Shown piece after piece: positions 47,001 through 58,053 of a stretch of 64,000 bases of DNA. The stretch is from the NCBI RefSeq assembly GCF_002127325.2, contig NC_035437.2:114758916-114822915 (forward strand), written 5' to 3'. This DNA is from Helianthus annuus (lineage: Eukaryota > Streptophyta > Magnoliopsida > Asterales > Asteraceae). The notes under the pieces were generated by a model, which worked only from the letters and a program-made list of their open reading frames with translations, was not told the origin of the DNA and did not search any database. Position numbers and translations under genes: made by a program. Positions within the stretch are counted from its first letter, which is position 1, and the number at the start of each line of letters is the position of its first letter.

Positions 47001-48360
47001 TTGAACAGGAGGTTTGTCGGACCTAGCTTTTCGCTTTGGGGAGCCCCAGCTATATCCGTGGAGATAAGCCTTTTCGTATGTGTACTGATTATCGAGAACT
47101 CAACAAGTCGACAGTCAAGAACCGTTCGCCACGACCATGTATTGACATCCCGTCAACCAGTTGCGGGGGGTCAAGCTCCCATTAGAGGATTGACTAACGG
47201 ATGAACTATCATCAGATGGAAGTTCAAGGGGAGAATATTCCTAAAATGGCATATCAAACGCAATGCGGCCATTGCAATTTTGTATTCCATGACCTTTGGG
47301 TTAATCAACACACCGGCAGCTTTGTGGACCACATGAATCGATCGTGCTTATTGATGAAGTTTTAATCATTTCTAGGATAACGGAACATCATGGGCAGCAT
47401 ATGTATCTTATTTTAGAGCTCCTAGGGGAGGAGCAACTCTACGCGAAGTCTACCAAAGTGTGACTTCAGGATTCGAGAAGTACACTTTCTTGGTCATGTA
47501 ATCAACGAAGTGGGGATACACGTGGATCTCGCTAAGATCCATTTTGTTAGAAACAGATCGGCACCAAAGATTCCTTCGAGGATACAACAATTCCTTGGTT
47601 TCCCTAGATACTATCGTAGATTCATTACAGGATTTTCGAGGATTTCGCAGCTTTAACCTCTTCAACACAGCAGGGTGCTGTGTATTCGTGGGAGACAAAC
47701 AGGAGAACGTCTTTTTCGCTTTCGAAACCCAACACTACAATGCACTGAGCATCGTCTTTACCCGAGGTTACAGGTGATTTAGTGGCATACAATGATGGTT
47801 CGAATCAGAGACCCAGTTACACGCCGATGCAACACGAGAAGACGATGATGCACGTAGTGGATTTACGAAGGAGAATTGCATGAGTCATAACTGCGATGGA
47901 AACCGTGGTCTTTGGATTTAAGTGGGAGGCATTACTTGGATGGTACCAAATGCACTACTTAGACCGATCACAAGGGCCTCCCGTGTACCCTTGTTTCGAA
48001 AGAGCTAAGCATGTGATGACATCACTGGATGGAACTCTCGAGCGGTTACGACTATGGAACCTAAACATGTATGAGCATGCAACTAACTATCGACTCTATC
48101 CTACCCGATCAGATTCGCCTTGTTCTAACCGAAGCATAAAAGGAAGAGGAATTTCAAGTTGGGTCCATGCGGGGCATGGAAGAGCAACTTTTGGCAAGTT
48201 GGACGATATTCGCTACTTCATGGAACGCATGTGTTTTCCCATTATACTGCAACCGTAGGGGACTTGAGTGGAGCAAAGCACACTTGCCTCGATGTTCTAG
48301 TCGTCCGGGCCTTGATAGGGGATACTACGATTTATAAATCTGTTAATACTGGCGACCAGG
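47001..48360 (+). pseudogene. Degenerate RT and RNase H of element D
   Basis: Scraps in shifting frames: a [11 protein letters not shown] block near 47085, an FIDE-VLI relic of the RT active site near 47350-47375, VHFLGHVIN near 47485-47515, and RNase H text near 47800-47980 (HEKTMMHVVDL, YLDRSQGPPVYP). Numerous stops. Non-functional. Confidence 0.78.
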
Positions 48361-49420
48361 CATGAAGACCCACGTAGCCGAGTATATGAACGATATTTGA
48401 CTTGTGCGAAGGTCAAGGTGGAATACCAGAAACCTACTGCTTTGTGCCAACAACCAGAAACACCCATACGAAAATGAGAACAGACTGCCATGGATTTTGT
48501 CACTAGACTACTTACAACTCGAAACGGAGACAATATCACCTGGGTGATCGTTGATTGTCTCACGTTACCAGCACACTTTCTTGCAATCAAGGAAACTAAC
48601 GAGTCTTCATAGCTTGTGAATATTCCTCTGAGAGAGGCAGTATATAGGCACGGAATGCCAACTCCTATTACCTCTGATTTTGATTTATACTGATCTATTG
48701 CTTTTCACCATAGGACAGACGGACAGAGTAAACGAACCATCCTGACACTTCAAGACATGCTGCGAGCGCGTGTGTGATGGACTTTAGTAAAATTTGAGGG
48801 ATATTTACCTCTGGTTGAGTTCTACTGCGGCAGTTACCATTCTAGTAAAATTTGAGGGATATTTACCTTTGGTTGTGCTCGAAACTCTTGAAGATTGCTT
48901 AGATCGAAAATTGTTTGACGGCAACGCGTGACTGTCAGGAAAGCTGATAAGCTAAGGAAACACTGGGGGTTCGCTGTAGGCGAACGTGTCATAATCGAAA
49001 GTCCCACCCTGGGAGGGTGCGGTACGATATAAAAAACGTGGCAAGCTTAGTTTACGATGCGTTGGGACATTCGGATTTCTAGAACGAATCGGTGACATGG
49101 CTCACAAACTCGAGTTAACTGACGAATTGGATAACGTTCGCGATGATATTTATGCCTCGAATCTAAGGCAATGTTTGTCCGATGAAACACTTGTGATACC
49201 TTTACCAGAGTCTAAGGTTAACTGATCAGTTGTATTTGTCAGGGAATCTATCGAAAACATGGACCAAGAAGTTAAGGTTAGTTGAAATAGCCAAAGTCAG
49301 GTCGTAAGAGTTTGTTGGAACTCAGTACGTGGACCGAAGTCCTTGTGGGAATGTAATAATCAAAGGGAGCTCAAAGATCCAGTTGTTCGAACGGTTGAGT
49401 CAACTCCTGATATCATTGAG
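48361..49420 (+). pseudogene. Degenerate integrase and chromodomain of element D
   Basis: RHGMPTPITSDFD (about 48657-48695) and RTDGQSKRTILTLQDML (about 48716-48765) are integrase core relics. RVCWNSVRGPKSLWE (about 49308-49352) is a relic of the chromodomain that guides chromoviruses to heterochromatin. A local duplication of a roughly 40-bp block occurs near 48790 and 48845 (AAATTTGAGGGATATTTACC twice). Confidence 0.78.
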
Positions 49421-49563
49421 GAATTTCGGGACGAAATTCCCTTTCAAGTTGGGGATGATGTGGTACCCGAGGAAAATCCACGGTCAGCCTGATCTGACAC
49501 CTAGTCGCTTTTGGATTGCACTCATCAAATTTCGGGACGAAATTTCTTTCAAGTTGGGGATGA
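49421..49563 (+). promoter_or_regulatory. Duplicated palindrome and polypurine tract of element D
   Basis: GAATTTCG-GGA-CGAAATTC at 49421-49439 is followed by AAGTTGGGGATGATGTGG. A second copy, AAATTTCG-GGA-CGAAATTT, is at 49527-49545, followed by AAGTTGGGGATGA and the LTR. Spacing is 106 bp; the second copy lies 18 nt from the LTR, as in B and E. Confidence 0.85.
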
Positions 49564-50828
49564 TGTGACAACCCGAGTTTTCAAGGTCTTTCCTTTGCAT
49601 GTTAAATATTTGCAATCCTGTGTTCATAATTCGGGTTGCGTTATATCTTGTGCTTGAATAATTGAAGTCGTATGTGTATTAACTACTTAAGACTAGTTTA
49701 TGTTTTAATACCTCTAAACTAAATCAAACCCAACTCGACGAAGTACATCATATCCATGTTTGACGAAATACTAGGTTCTTCGTCGTTGCCATGCATGACG
49801 AAACTTAGTGTTTCGCCAATGGTGGTTTTTCACCAAAAAGGGGTCTCGGCCCAAGGCTTGTTAAGCCCAAACCGAGCCCAACCTTTCCCCATTATTATTA
49901 TGTGCACCTAGGAAGGTATACGTACAACTCTTTTTGGCAAACCCTAACTTCCTTCCTACTGCACATGGGTGGCGACAGCCCCTTTCATCTCTTTCGAAAC
50001 CTTGGCTGATGTAAATGGTTAGGAATGCATGGTAGTGCGGTTGTGATGAACATATTATGATAATTAATTGGTTAGATCGAATGACTAGTGTACTTGATTC
50101 TAATAATTGTTAATTGGTAAGCTAGGGTGCACACTGTTAATAATTCGGTGGTGTCTTGGCCCAATAGATCATCTTGGATTTGGATGGGTTTATGGAGTTA
50201 ATTTCTTGATAAAGGAAACTGATGATTATGAAAGAATTAGTGGCTGCCTGGTTAAATTCGGATTCATGTGATAAACTATTGAATGATGATTCATTAGAAT
50301 TATGTTGAATGATCAAGACTCATAATAATCAAAGTTGTAACTGTTTTGATTGGTATTGTGAGAATTCATTATGTTATTGATTGTGACTATCTGATGAGTG
50401 GGGCGACGAAGGATAACCCCCGACGAAAGATCAAAGCTTCGACGAAAGATCCTCGACGAAATATGGTATTTCGTCGACCGGTTCTCTTGACGAAATATGG
50501 TATTTCGTCGGCTGGGCTTCTTTTTGGACGAACATTGTTCTTCGTCGAGGCTGCTATTGGGCCAGGGCTGAACTTTCTGTTAGGCTCCTCACACACTATT
50601 GTTTGTATAATCGTCTGGGTCTTGAACTAATGTGAACTCATACTAGTAGGAGGAATGTAATAATTATCAACCCATATTTGGAATTGACTGGTAAACGAAT
50701 AGTATGGAATTCAACCGCCCACTGTATGACATTATGATGCGTGTTTTAGTTGTTATATAGCATGAACAAATGTTAAGACGTGCATGTTATTATGTGTTGA
50801 TACTTGTGTAATATAAATAAGGGATATG
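49564..50828 (+). repeat. 3' LTR of element D, cut by element E
   Basis: Matches the 5' LTR from its first base. It has a roughly 160-bp deletion near 50010. It stops at 50828, just past the TATA box, where E begins. The remainder of the LTR must lie beyond the window. Confidence 0.88.
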
Positions 50829-51670
50829 TGTGACAACTCGTATTTTAGAACCGTCTCTTGTATTACGTGTTAACCTGTATGAACTCTATGTGATTACGTG
50901 AATTTTGTTGATTAAGTGAATGCTATGTTTTGTGAATGTTTGAACCTTAATCCGATTACACGAACCCATTCGGCCCACACATCCTTGAACTCGAGACCAA
51001 GAGGGCAACCCAAGTAAGGGTTCGGCCCACTCACTCCTTGCACGCATACAGGAACCTTTAGGGGGACTAGTTTCTCATAACTTGCAAACACTTAACACAC
51101 ACAAACCCTAGGAGCTCTCTCTCTCTCTCGGACCCGACAGCAACACCTTCACCATCAAAGTCCTTTCGGATCACGGCTTCCATCTTGATCTAGTTAAACA
51201 CTTCACACAACCGGTTAGCACTTTGTTCTTATTTGGTTGTTGATGGATTGATGTATATTATTATGTGGTTTATCATGAATTCGGAATATGAGTTTTACAC
51301 GATGTTGTCACTTGCAAAGAAACTATTTTGTTATTGATTTATAATCGCATGATTCAATAGTTCATATGTTATACATGATGATTGATGTTACTGAAATTGT
51401 GATTCTCGAGTTTAAAACTTTGATTAGTTTGATTCGTGATTTATAAGAAATAGGTTGCATGTTAGTCCTTGAATTCGTTAATCACATGATCCGATTATAT
51501 GTTCCATAGGATATTGAATTGTTGTTCTTGAATTGATGATGATAATGGTAATATGAATGTGCATGATTGCTGAATAATTATGATTTGATCTGAATTGTGA
51601 AACTGCCAAAACTGTTAGCAATTTTTACAGAAATCATGAGCTGCAAATCAGGAAGTCTGTTACATCACCT

Positions 51671-51908
51671 AGTCTCGACACAGATTGCGAGTCGAGAACT
51701 CACTGTCTCGACTCGAGACCACAACACCGACACAACCAGCACAAACCGAGACCATGGTTGCGGGTCCTGTTGCGACTCGAGACCGCCTAGTCTCGACAAG
51801 TACATGCATGACTCGGGACCTCTTTGGTTGCGACTTGAGACCTTGATGCCAGCACTACTCGAGACTGCACTGTCTCGACTCGAGATCTCTAGTCTCGACT
51901 CGAGACCA
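51671..51908. promoter_or_regulatory. Cluster of CTCGACTCGAGAC palindromic words in E LTR
   Basis: About ten variants of TCTCGAC/GTCGAGA/CTCGAGAC within 240 bp, each with CpGs. They are absent from other elements in the window. Function unknown. Confidence 0.55.
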
Positions 51909-52348
51909 CGAACACATGCACACTGTTGGACTTGTACACTGTTCCGAGCCCAACCATTTGGGCCGCATACTTGGACTTTGTTTGCTACATGATTTGTACT
52001 GTTGAACTAGCACTGTTGTTGAACTGCCATGCTAGACGTGTATGCTATGATCATTACTTGTGTACAATACGTGTAGATTATACGTGCACTACTTGAACAC
52101 GAACCTAACTTGTATGGTAACCATGGTAGGACGTGGTTGACCACCATATAGTTTGATTGACTTTTCTGTGTATCTGCCGAGCAAACCAAGGTGAGTTCAC
52201 ACTCTTACCAAGGCATGGGATTCCCAGGGTCGGGAATGGGTTGGAAGATTTCTTGTACTTAAGACATTATCGGGATTACGTACTTTAGGCCTCGGGAGAG
52301 GAAGGTTGTTGAGAAATACTGCTAGACTAGTGATACTAATACTTCTCT

Positions 52349-52530
52349 TCGCACACACGCTGGGAATGGCTGCGATAATAGAACTAATCTTCGCACACAT
52401 GCCTAGAATGGTTGCGAACCATACACTAAACTTCGCACACATGCCGGGTGGACTGCGATACAAATATACCTAGTCTAGAATACTTGGGAAACTCCCACTA
52501 ACCTTCGCACACATGCCTAGAGGGCTGCGA
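52349..52530 (+). repeat. Four hairpin units in E LTR
   Basis: TCGCA...TGCGA arms of 5-6 bp around loops of 16-18 nt, at 52349-52375, 52390-52418, 52433-52458 and 52505-52530. Each begins CTTCGCACACA. They lie 410-600 bp before the LTR end. Confidence 0.75.
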
Positions 52531-52945
52531 TACAAATGCATACGATACATGGATTACTAAACGAACATACGAATTACTATACTATCACGAACACTGAATA
52601 ACCAACTGTGAACTCGCTTAACTAGTTGTTGACTCTCTGTTACATGCCTTGCAGGACCTTAGGTACTCATGGAGCTTGCACGGGAGGCGCAGTCGTTGTG
52701 GGCACGGATTGTGGATATTATGATAAACACTTTTATGACATATCAACTTAACACTTATGTTTGGGTTTTTACATTAATGCTTCCGCTACACACTTGTTTA
52801 TGTTTGGTTTTGAAAACACCTTTCGTATTGAAGAATGACATTTACTATTTACATATACGTTTAATATGATTGGTGGCTTGATCCTGGTCATGTCACGCCT
52901 CCATGCGGTGGTACTCCGCGTGTGGATTTTGGGGGTGTGACAGAT

Positions 52946-52958
52946 TGGTATCAGAGCC
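52946..52958 (+). other. Primer-binding site (tRNA-iMet) of element E
   Basis: TGGTATCAGAGCC, 3 nt after the 5' LTR. Confidence 0.93.
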
Positions 52959-53259
52959 ATTGGTTATAGAGAACTTGGTTTTAATAAGGGGAAACGTTTT
53001 TATTAAAACCAGACTATAACCAGAACAATGCTCTCAACGATCCACAACGACGCTTCGCTCCACGTGCAAGACTCAACATCCTAGGTAATATGGTTTATGT
53101 TTATATTACCTACTTGCTAGATTACATAGAACTTTGCTCAGGGTATGCTTAGATACACATAACCACTATTGCTTGAGAACACTTGTGTGCTTACTCTCTT
53201 CTGTCATCGCACTTTTTGCGAACCTCTCTCTCACTTATGTTACCTTTACTATGAAGATC

Positions 53260-54866
53260 ATGTCTGGGCGTATTAACATGACTCAAGCCCAGTTGACGGC
53301 TCTCATTAGCGAACAAGTTACTGCGGCACTTGCAGTCGCCCAAGCCGGAGGTATACCCTGCAGTTGTAACTCACACTAGGGTCTTTAGATCCTACGCTTT
53401 TTAGACCAACTCTTGTGTTTAACTTTGTCCTATTCATACACAATAGGTCAACACGCACAGCAGCCTGTGTGCACTTTCAAGAACTTTATGGACTATCGTC
53501 CAAGCACGTTTAGTGGCACTGAAGGAGCAGTGGGACTCCTCCACTGGTTTGAGAAGCTCGAGTCGGTATTTGAGATGTGTGAATGCCCTGAGGCTCGCAG
53601 GGTGAAATACGCCACTAGTACTTTGGAAGGAATTGCGCTGACCTGGTGGAACGCGCAAGTTCAGATTCTAGGGCTGGAGCTGCTAACACCACCCCTTGGA
53701 ACGATTTTAAGGAACTGATCAAGTGAGAATACTGCACACGTGATGACATCCACAAGTTGGAAGTGGAGCTCTATCATCCGAAAATGACGGGGTCGGAAAT
53801 TGAAGCTTATACGAAACGGTCGAACGAACTGGCCATCTTGTGTCCAACCATGGTGGACCCTCCAATCAAGCGCATTGAGTTATACCTCAAGGGCCTAGCA
53901 TCAGAAATTCAGAGCCATGTGACATCGGCTAACCTCGACAATATCCAAGACATTCAGCGTCTTGCTCATCGCCTCACGGATCAGGCGGTGGAACAGAACA
54001 AGCTGCCTAAGCGCATCAGTGCAACTACTACCGCTACCACTTCTGCTACTCCCGCTACTCCCAATGACAACAAGCGGAAATGGGATGGGGATTCCAGCAA
54101 GGGCTCAGCTACCGTTCAGTCTCAAGCACAACAGCAGCGCAAGAATAGTGATTACCAGAGCCCGGGTCAGCAAACTTTTGGTGGTCAGGGGCAGGATGGA
54201 TATCGGGGAATTCACCCACTGTGTAACAGGTGTAATAGACACCACAGTGGTCAGTGCCGCAAGGGCCGCTGTCAGAGATGTCTCAAGATAGGGCACGAAG
54301 CTAAAGAATGCAGGAGCTCACGACCTGCAAACCAGAACCAACAACAACCACCAGCTCCTCAAAACCAGCAGCAGCAGCAACAGCGAGGCAACAGGGGATG
54401 CTTTCAGTGTGGTGCTGAAGGTCACTTCAAGCGGGATTGCCCCCAGTTGAACCAGAATTGCAACAACAATAACAATCAGGGCAATGGGAACAACAATGGT
54501 GGAAACAATAATGGCAATGAAGCTAGGGGACGCGCATTTGTGCTGGGGCAGGGAGAAGCAAGGAATGATCCCAACGTAGTTATGGGTAAGTTTCTTCTCG
54601 ACGACTTTTATGTTACTGTATTGTTTGATTCGGGTGCGGATACAAGTTATATGTCTCTAAAAGTTAGCCAAATGTTAAAACGGACACCAACTCCCCTAAA
54701 CACCAAGCATGTCGTAGAGTTAGCTAACGGTAAAAGTCTAGAGGCCACACACATAGTTCAGGGTTGTAATCTCATCCTCGCTGGTCAGACTTTCTCTATC
54801 GATCTCGTTCCCATAGCTCTGGGTAGTTTCGACATTGTCACTGGAATGGATTGGTTATCCCAATAG
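53260..54866 (+). pseudogene. gag-protease of element E, with probable intron, frameshift and stops
   Basis: Start MSGRINMTQAQL at 53260; an upstream in-frame ATG at 53251 adds MKI. After about 30 residues a probable 96-nt intron intervenes (53351-53446). Gag resumes with FKNFMDYRPSTFSG, WFEKLESVFEMCECPEARRV and ATSTLEGIALTWW, the Tekay gag core. A frameshift around 53665-53690 and TGA 53724-53726 break it. It continues with EIEAYTKRSNELAILCPTM, a CCHC-rich stretch (54222-54312) and the classic knuckle CFQCGAEGHFKRDC (about 54399-54440). An Asn-rich tail follows. The protease active site is LFDSGADTSY (about 54621-54650). TAG at 54864-54866 follows GMDWLSQ. Confidence 0.9.
53351..53446 (+). 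other. Probable 96-nt intron inside gag of element E
   Basis: Donor GAG|GTATAC and acceptor CAATAG|GT, with a TTTAAC branch-like site about 25 nt before the acceptor and a T-rich run between. The length is divisible by three, but stops (first TAG at 53377-53379) lie inside. Splicing joins AQAG directly to GQHAQQP in frame. Confidence 0.6.
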
Positions 54867-56636
54867 CGCGCAGAGATCTTATGTAAAGAGAAGATCGTTC
54901 GTATTCCTCGTTCTGGTAAAGAACCTCTCGAAGTTCAAGGCGACAAGAGTGGTGCAGTGGTTGGCATCATCTCCTTTCTAAAGGCTCAGAAGTGTTTGCG
55001 TAAGGGCCACACTGCCATTCTGGCACTTGTTACCGATGCATCAGCAAAAGAAAAGAAATTGGAAGATATTCCAGTTGTACGCGACTTTCCTCAGGTGTTC
55101 CCTGAAGATTTACCTGGTCTACCGCCTCATCGCCAGGTCGAATTTCAAATCGAGCTAGCACTAGGAGCAGCACCGATAGCACGTGGACCGTATCGCTTAG
55201 CTCCATCAGAGTTGGAAGAACTCTCTACACAGCTAAAGGAACTCTTGGATAAGGGATTTATCCGACCTAGCTCTTCGCCCTGGGGAGCTCCAGTCTTATT
55301 TGTGAAAAAGAAGGACGGTACCTTCCGCATGTGCATCGACTACCGTGAACTGAACAAGGTGACAGTGAAGAACCGCTATCCTCTTCCACGTATTGATGAT
55401 TTATTCGACCAGTTGCAAGGGTCGAGCTACAACTCTAAGATAGACCTGAGGTCAGGTTACCATCAGCTGAGAGTCCGGGATGAGGACGTCTCCAAAACAA
55501 CATTCAGAACTCGCTACGGCCACTACGAGTTTCTTGTCATGCCATTCGGGTTGACAAACGCACCGGTAGTCTTTATGGATCTTATGAACAGGGTGTGCAA
55601 ACCCTACCTGGATAAGTTTGTGATTGTTTTCATTGACGACATCCTGATCTACTCCAAGAGTCAGGAAGAACACGAGCAGCATCTACGACTTATTTTGGAA
55701 CTTCTTCGAAAGGAACAACTGTACGCCAAGTTTTCAAAATGCGACTTCTGGCTTCGTGAAGTCCACTTTCTAGGCCATGTGGTAAACAAGGATGGGATCC
55801 ATGTTGATCCATCCAAGGTGGATTCGATCAGGAACTGGCCTGCACCACGTACACCAGCGGAAATACGCCAATTCTTGGGTTTGGCGGGTTATTACAGACG
55901 ATTCATTAAATATTTCTCAAAGATTGCTCAATCGCTTACACTACTGACACAGAAGGGTGTCACTTACCGTTGGGGTAATACTCAAGAAACCGCTTTTCAA
56001 CACTTGAAGGATAGACTTTGCAGTGCACTTATCCTCTCATTGCCAGAGGGCACGGACGATTTTGTGGTCTATTGTGACGCATCGATACAGGGGCTTAGTT
56101 GTGTATTGATGCAACGGGATAAAGTTATTGCATACGCTTCGCGCCAACTTAAGGTTCACGAACGAAACTATACGACGCACGATTTAGAGCAGGGAGTTGT
56201 TGTTTTCGCGCTCAAGATATGGCGACACTACCTGTACGGTACCAAGTACACTATCTACACCGATCACAGGAGTCTCGAGCATATCTTCAAGCAGAAGGAA
56301 TTGAACATGCGTCAACGTCGATGGGTTGAACTACTGAACGACTACGAATGTGCCATCAAGTACCATCCAGGCAAAGCCAATGTTGTGGCTGACGCTCTCA
56401 GTCGAAAGGACACTCTACCTAGACGCGTACGAGCACAACAGCTTACTATTCAGTCTAATCTTCCTGCACAGATACGAGATGCTCAGGTAGAAGCATTGAA
56501 ACTAGAAAACGTAAGGGCTGAAGCCTTACGTGGCTCAAGGAAACGATTAGAACAGAAGGAAGACGACGCCTATTACGTAACGGGGCGTATTTGGGTCCCA
56601 CATTATAGCGGTTTTACGAGAACTTGTGATGGATGA
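54867..56636 (+). pseudogene. Reverse transcriptase and RNase H of element E
   Basis: Open frame after the TAG (an ATG at 54957 lies in it). RT blocks: [69 protein letters not shown] and the active site [12 protein letters not shown] (about 55620-55655). RNase H follows with [10 protein letters not shown] (about 56065), the DLE motif in THDLEQGVV, and [11 protein letters not shown] (about 56254). All three acidic residues of RNase H are present. The end of the domain, [16 protein letters not shown], is intact. The frame fails in the integrase N-part at a probable extra T near 56613. Enzymatically the RT/RH region looks undamaged. Confidence 0.92.
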
Positions 56637-57977
56637 AGCACATAATCTCGCTACTCGGTACATCCAGGTTCGGATAAAATGTACCACGATATCACGTATT
56701 GGTGGCCTAGCATGAAGGCCCACATAGCAACTTACGTCGGCAAGTGTTTGACCTGCGCGAGGGTCAAGACGGAATACCATAAACCATCAGGCCTACTTCA
56801 GCAACCCAAGATACCACAATGGAAATGGGAGGAAATTTCCATGGACTTTGTTACTGGCCTGCCTAGATCCCAATGTGGGAACGATACTATTTGGGTGATC
56901 GTGGATCGACTCACAAAGTCTGCACACTTCCTGGCTATTAAGGAAACAGACAAGTTCTCCACTCTAGCTGACGTATATCTCAAGGAAGTTGTCTCAAGGC
57001 ATGGGGTGCCAACCTCTATTATTTCGGATCGCGATGCACGATTTACTTCGGAACTATGGCAAGCAATGCACAAATCTTTTGGCTCTCGATTAGACATGAG
57101 CACAGCATATCACCCTCAGACGGATGGGCAGTCTGAGCGCACGATTCAAACCCTAGAAGACATGCTTCGAGCATGTGTGATTGATTTCGACAACAGCTGG
57201 GAAAAGCATCTCCCTTTAGTGGAGTTTTCATACAATAACAGTTACCATACCAGCATCCAAGCCGCTCCATTCGAGGCATTGTACGGACGTAAATGCCGGT
57301 CACCTCTCTGTTGGGCAGAGGTGGGGGATAGTCAAATCACAGGTCCAGAAATGGTAGTTGATGCTACTGAACGGATTGCACAGATACGGCAATGCATGGC
57401 GGCGGCTCGTGACCGTCAGAAAAGTTACGCTGATAAGCGCAGGAAACCACTCGAGTTCCAAGTTGGGGATCGAGTGCTACTCAAAGTCTCACCCTGGAAG
57501 GGTGTGCTTCGTTTTGGCAATAGGGGTAAACTCAATCCGCGGTTTGTCGGACCATTCGAGATTATAGAGAGAATAGGCAAGGTGGCCTACAAGCTGAACT
57601 TACCAGCAGAACTCGGTGCAGTTCACAACGTCTTTCACGTGTCGAATCTGAAGAAATGCCTGTCAGATGAGACCCTCATAGTTCCTTTGAAGGAGCTCAC
57701 TATCGATGAACAGTTACATTTCATTGAGGAACCAGTCGAAATCACGGACCGGGATGTTAAGGTCCTCAAGAACACAAGAATCCCTCTTGTTCGAGTTTGT
57801 TGGAACTCCCGTCGTGGCCCAGAGTTCACTTGGGAACGAGAAGATCAAATAAAAGAAAAGTACCCCCAATTGTTCGCGAACAGTACAACCACTACTGAGG
57901 CTGAAGCTACCACGGAATTTCGAGACGAAATTCCAGATCAACGGGGGGAGGATGTGACACCCCAAGAAAACCAGTAA
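56637..57977 (+). pseudogene. Integrase and chromodomain of element E
   Basis: Two single-base shifts (extra T near 56613, missing A near 56644) cancel each other around the HHCC zinc motif, after which the frame is open to 57977. The HHCC cysteines are in KCLTCARV. Core residues: Asp in [10 protein letters not shown], Asp in [11 protein letters not shown], and Glu in [13 protein letters not shown]. The [16 protein letters not shown] block precedes a chromodomain ([23 protein letters not shown]; about 57715-57880). Chromodomains bind methylated histone H3 and steer integration; this is family knowledge. The frame ends within the duplicated palindrome region. Confidence 0.9.
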
Positions 57978-58053
57978 ACGATACAACTTACCTAGCTACC
58001 TCAGTGAGTACGTACCAAATTTCGGGACGAAATTTCTTTCAAGTTGGGGATAA
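57915..58053 (+). promoter_or_regulatory. Duplicated palindrome and polypurine tract of element E
   Basis: GAATTTCG-AGA-CGAAATTC at 57915-57933 overlaps the end of the coding frame and is followed by GGGGGGAGGATGTGACACC, which mimics a polypurine tract plus LTR start. The second copy at 58017-58035 is followed by AAGTTGGGGATAA and the real LTR. Spacing is 102 bp. Confidence 0.85.

Larger units (their letters stand above)
14161..47304 (+). repeat. Segmental direct duplication, copy 2 (with retrotransposon A inserted)
   Basis: Collinear with 1-11663 once A (17970-38508) and its TSD are removed. Position 14161 corresponds to window position 1, so the duplication may extend further left. Copy 2 retains the start of D's LTR and D's protease region, both lost in copy 1. 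It lacks about 390 bp of fragment G near 41837. Confidence 0.93.
42516..50828 (+). mobile_element. Element D: decayed Tekay-like chromovirus, copy 2
   Basis: Plus strand: 5' LTR 42516-45062, primer site 45066, ruined gag-pol, polypurine tract, and a 3' LTR from 49564 cut at 50828 by element E. Domain order gag-PR-RT-RH-IN-chromodomain is still readable in scraps, which places it with Tekay/Del chromoviruses. The interior (4.5 kb) is close to that of B, so both belong to one degenerate lineage. Confidence 0.88.
50829..52942 (+). repeat. 5' LTR of element E
   Basis: 2114 bp, TGTGACAACTCG...GGGGGTGTGACA. It includes a CT microsatellite (about 51116-51129), a cluster of TCTCGACTCGAGAC-type words (51671-51908) and four small hairpins (52349-52530). 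Confidence 0.92.
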
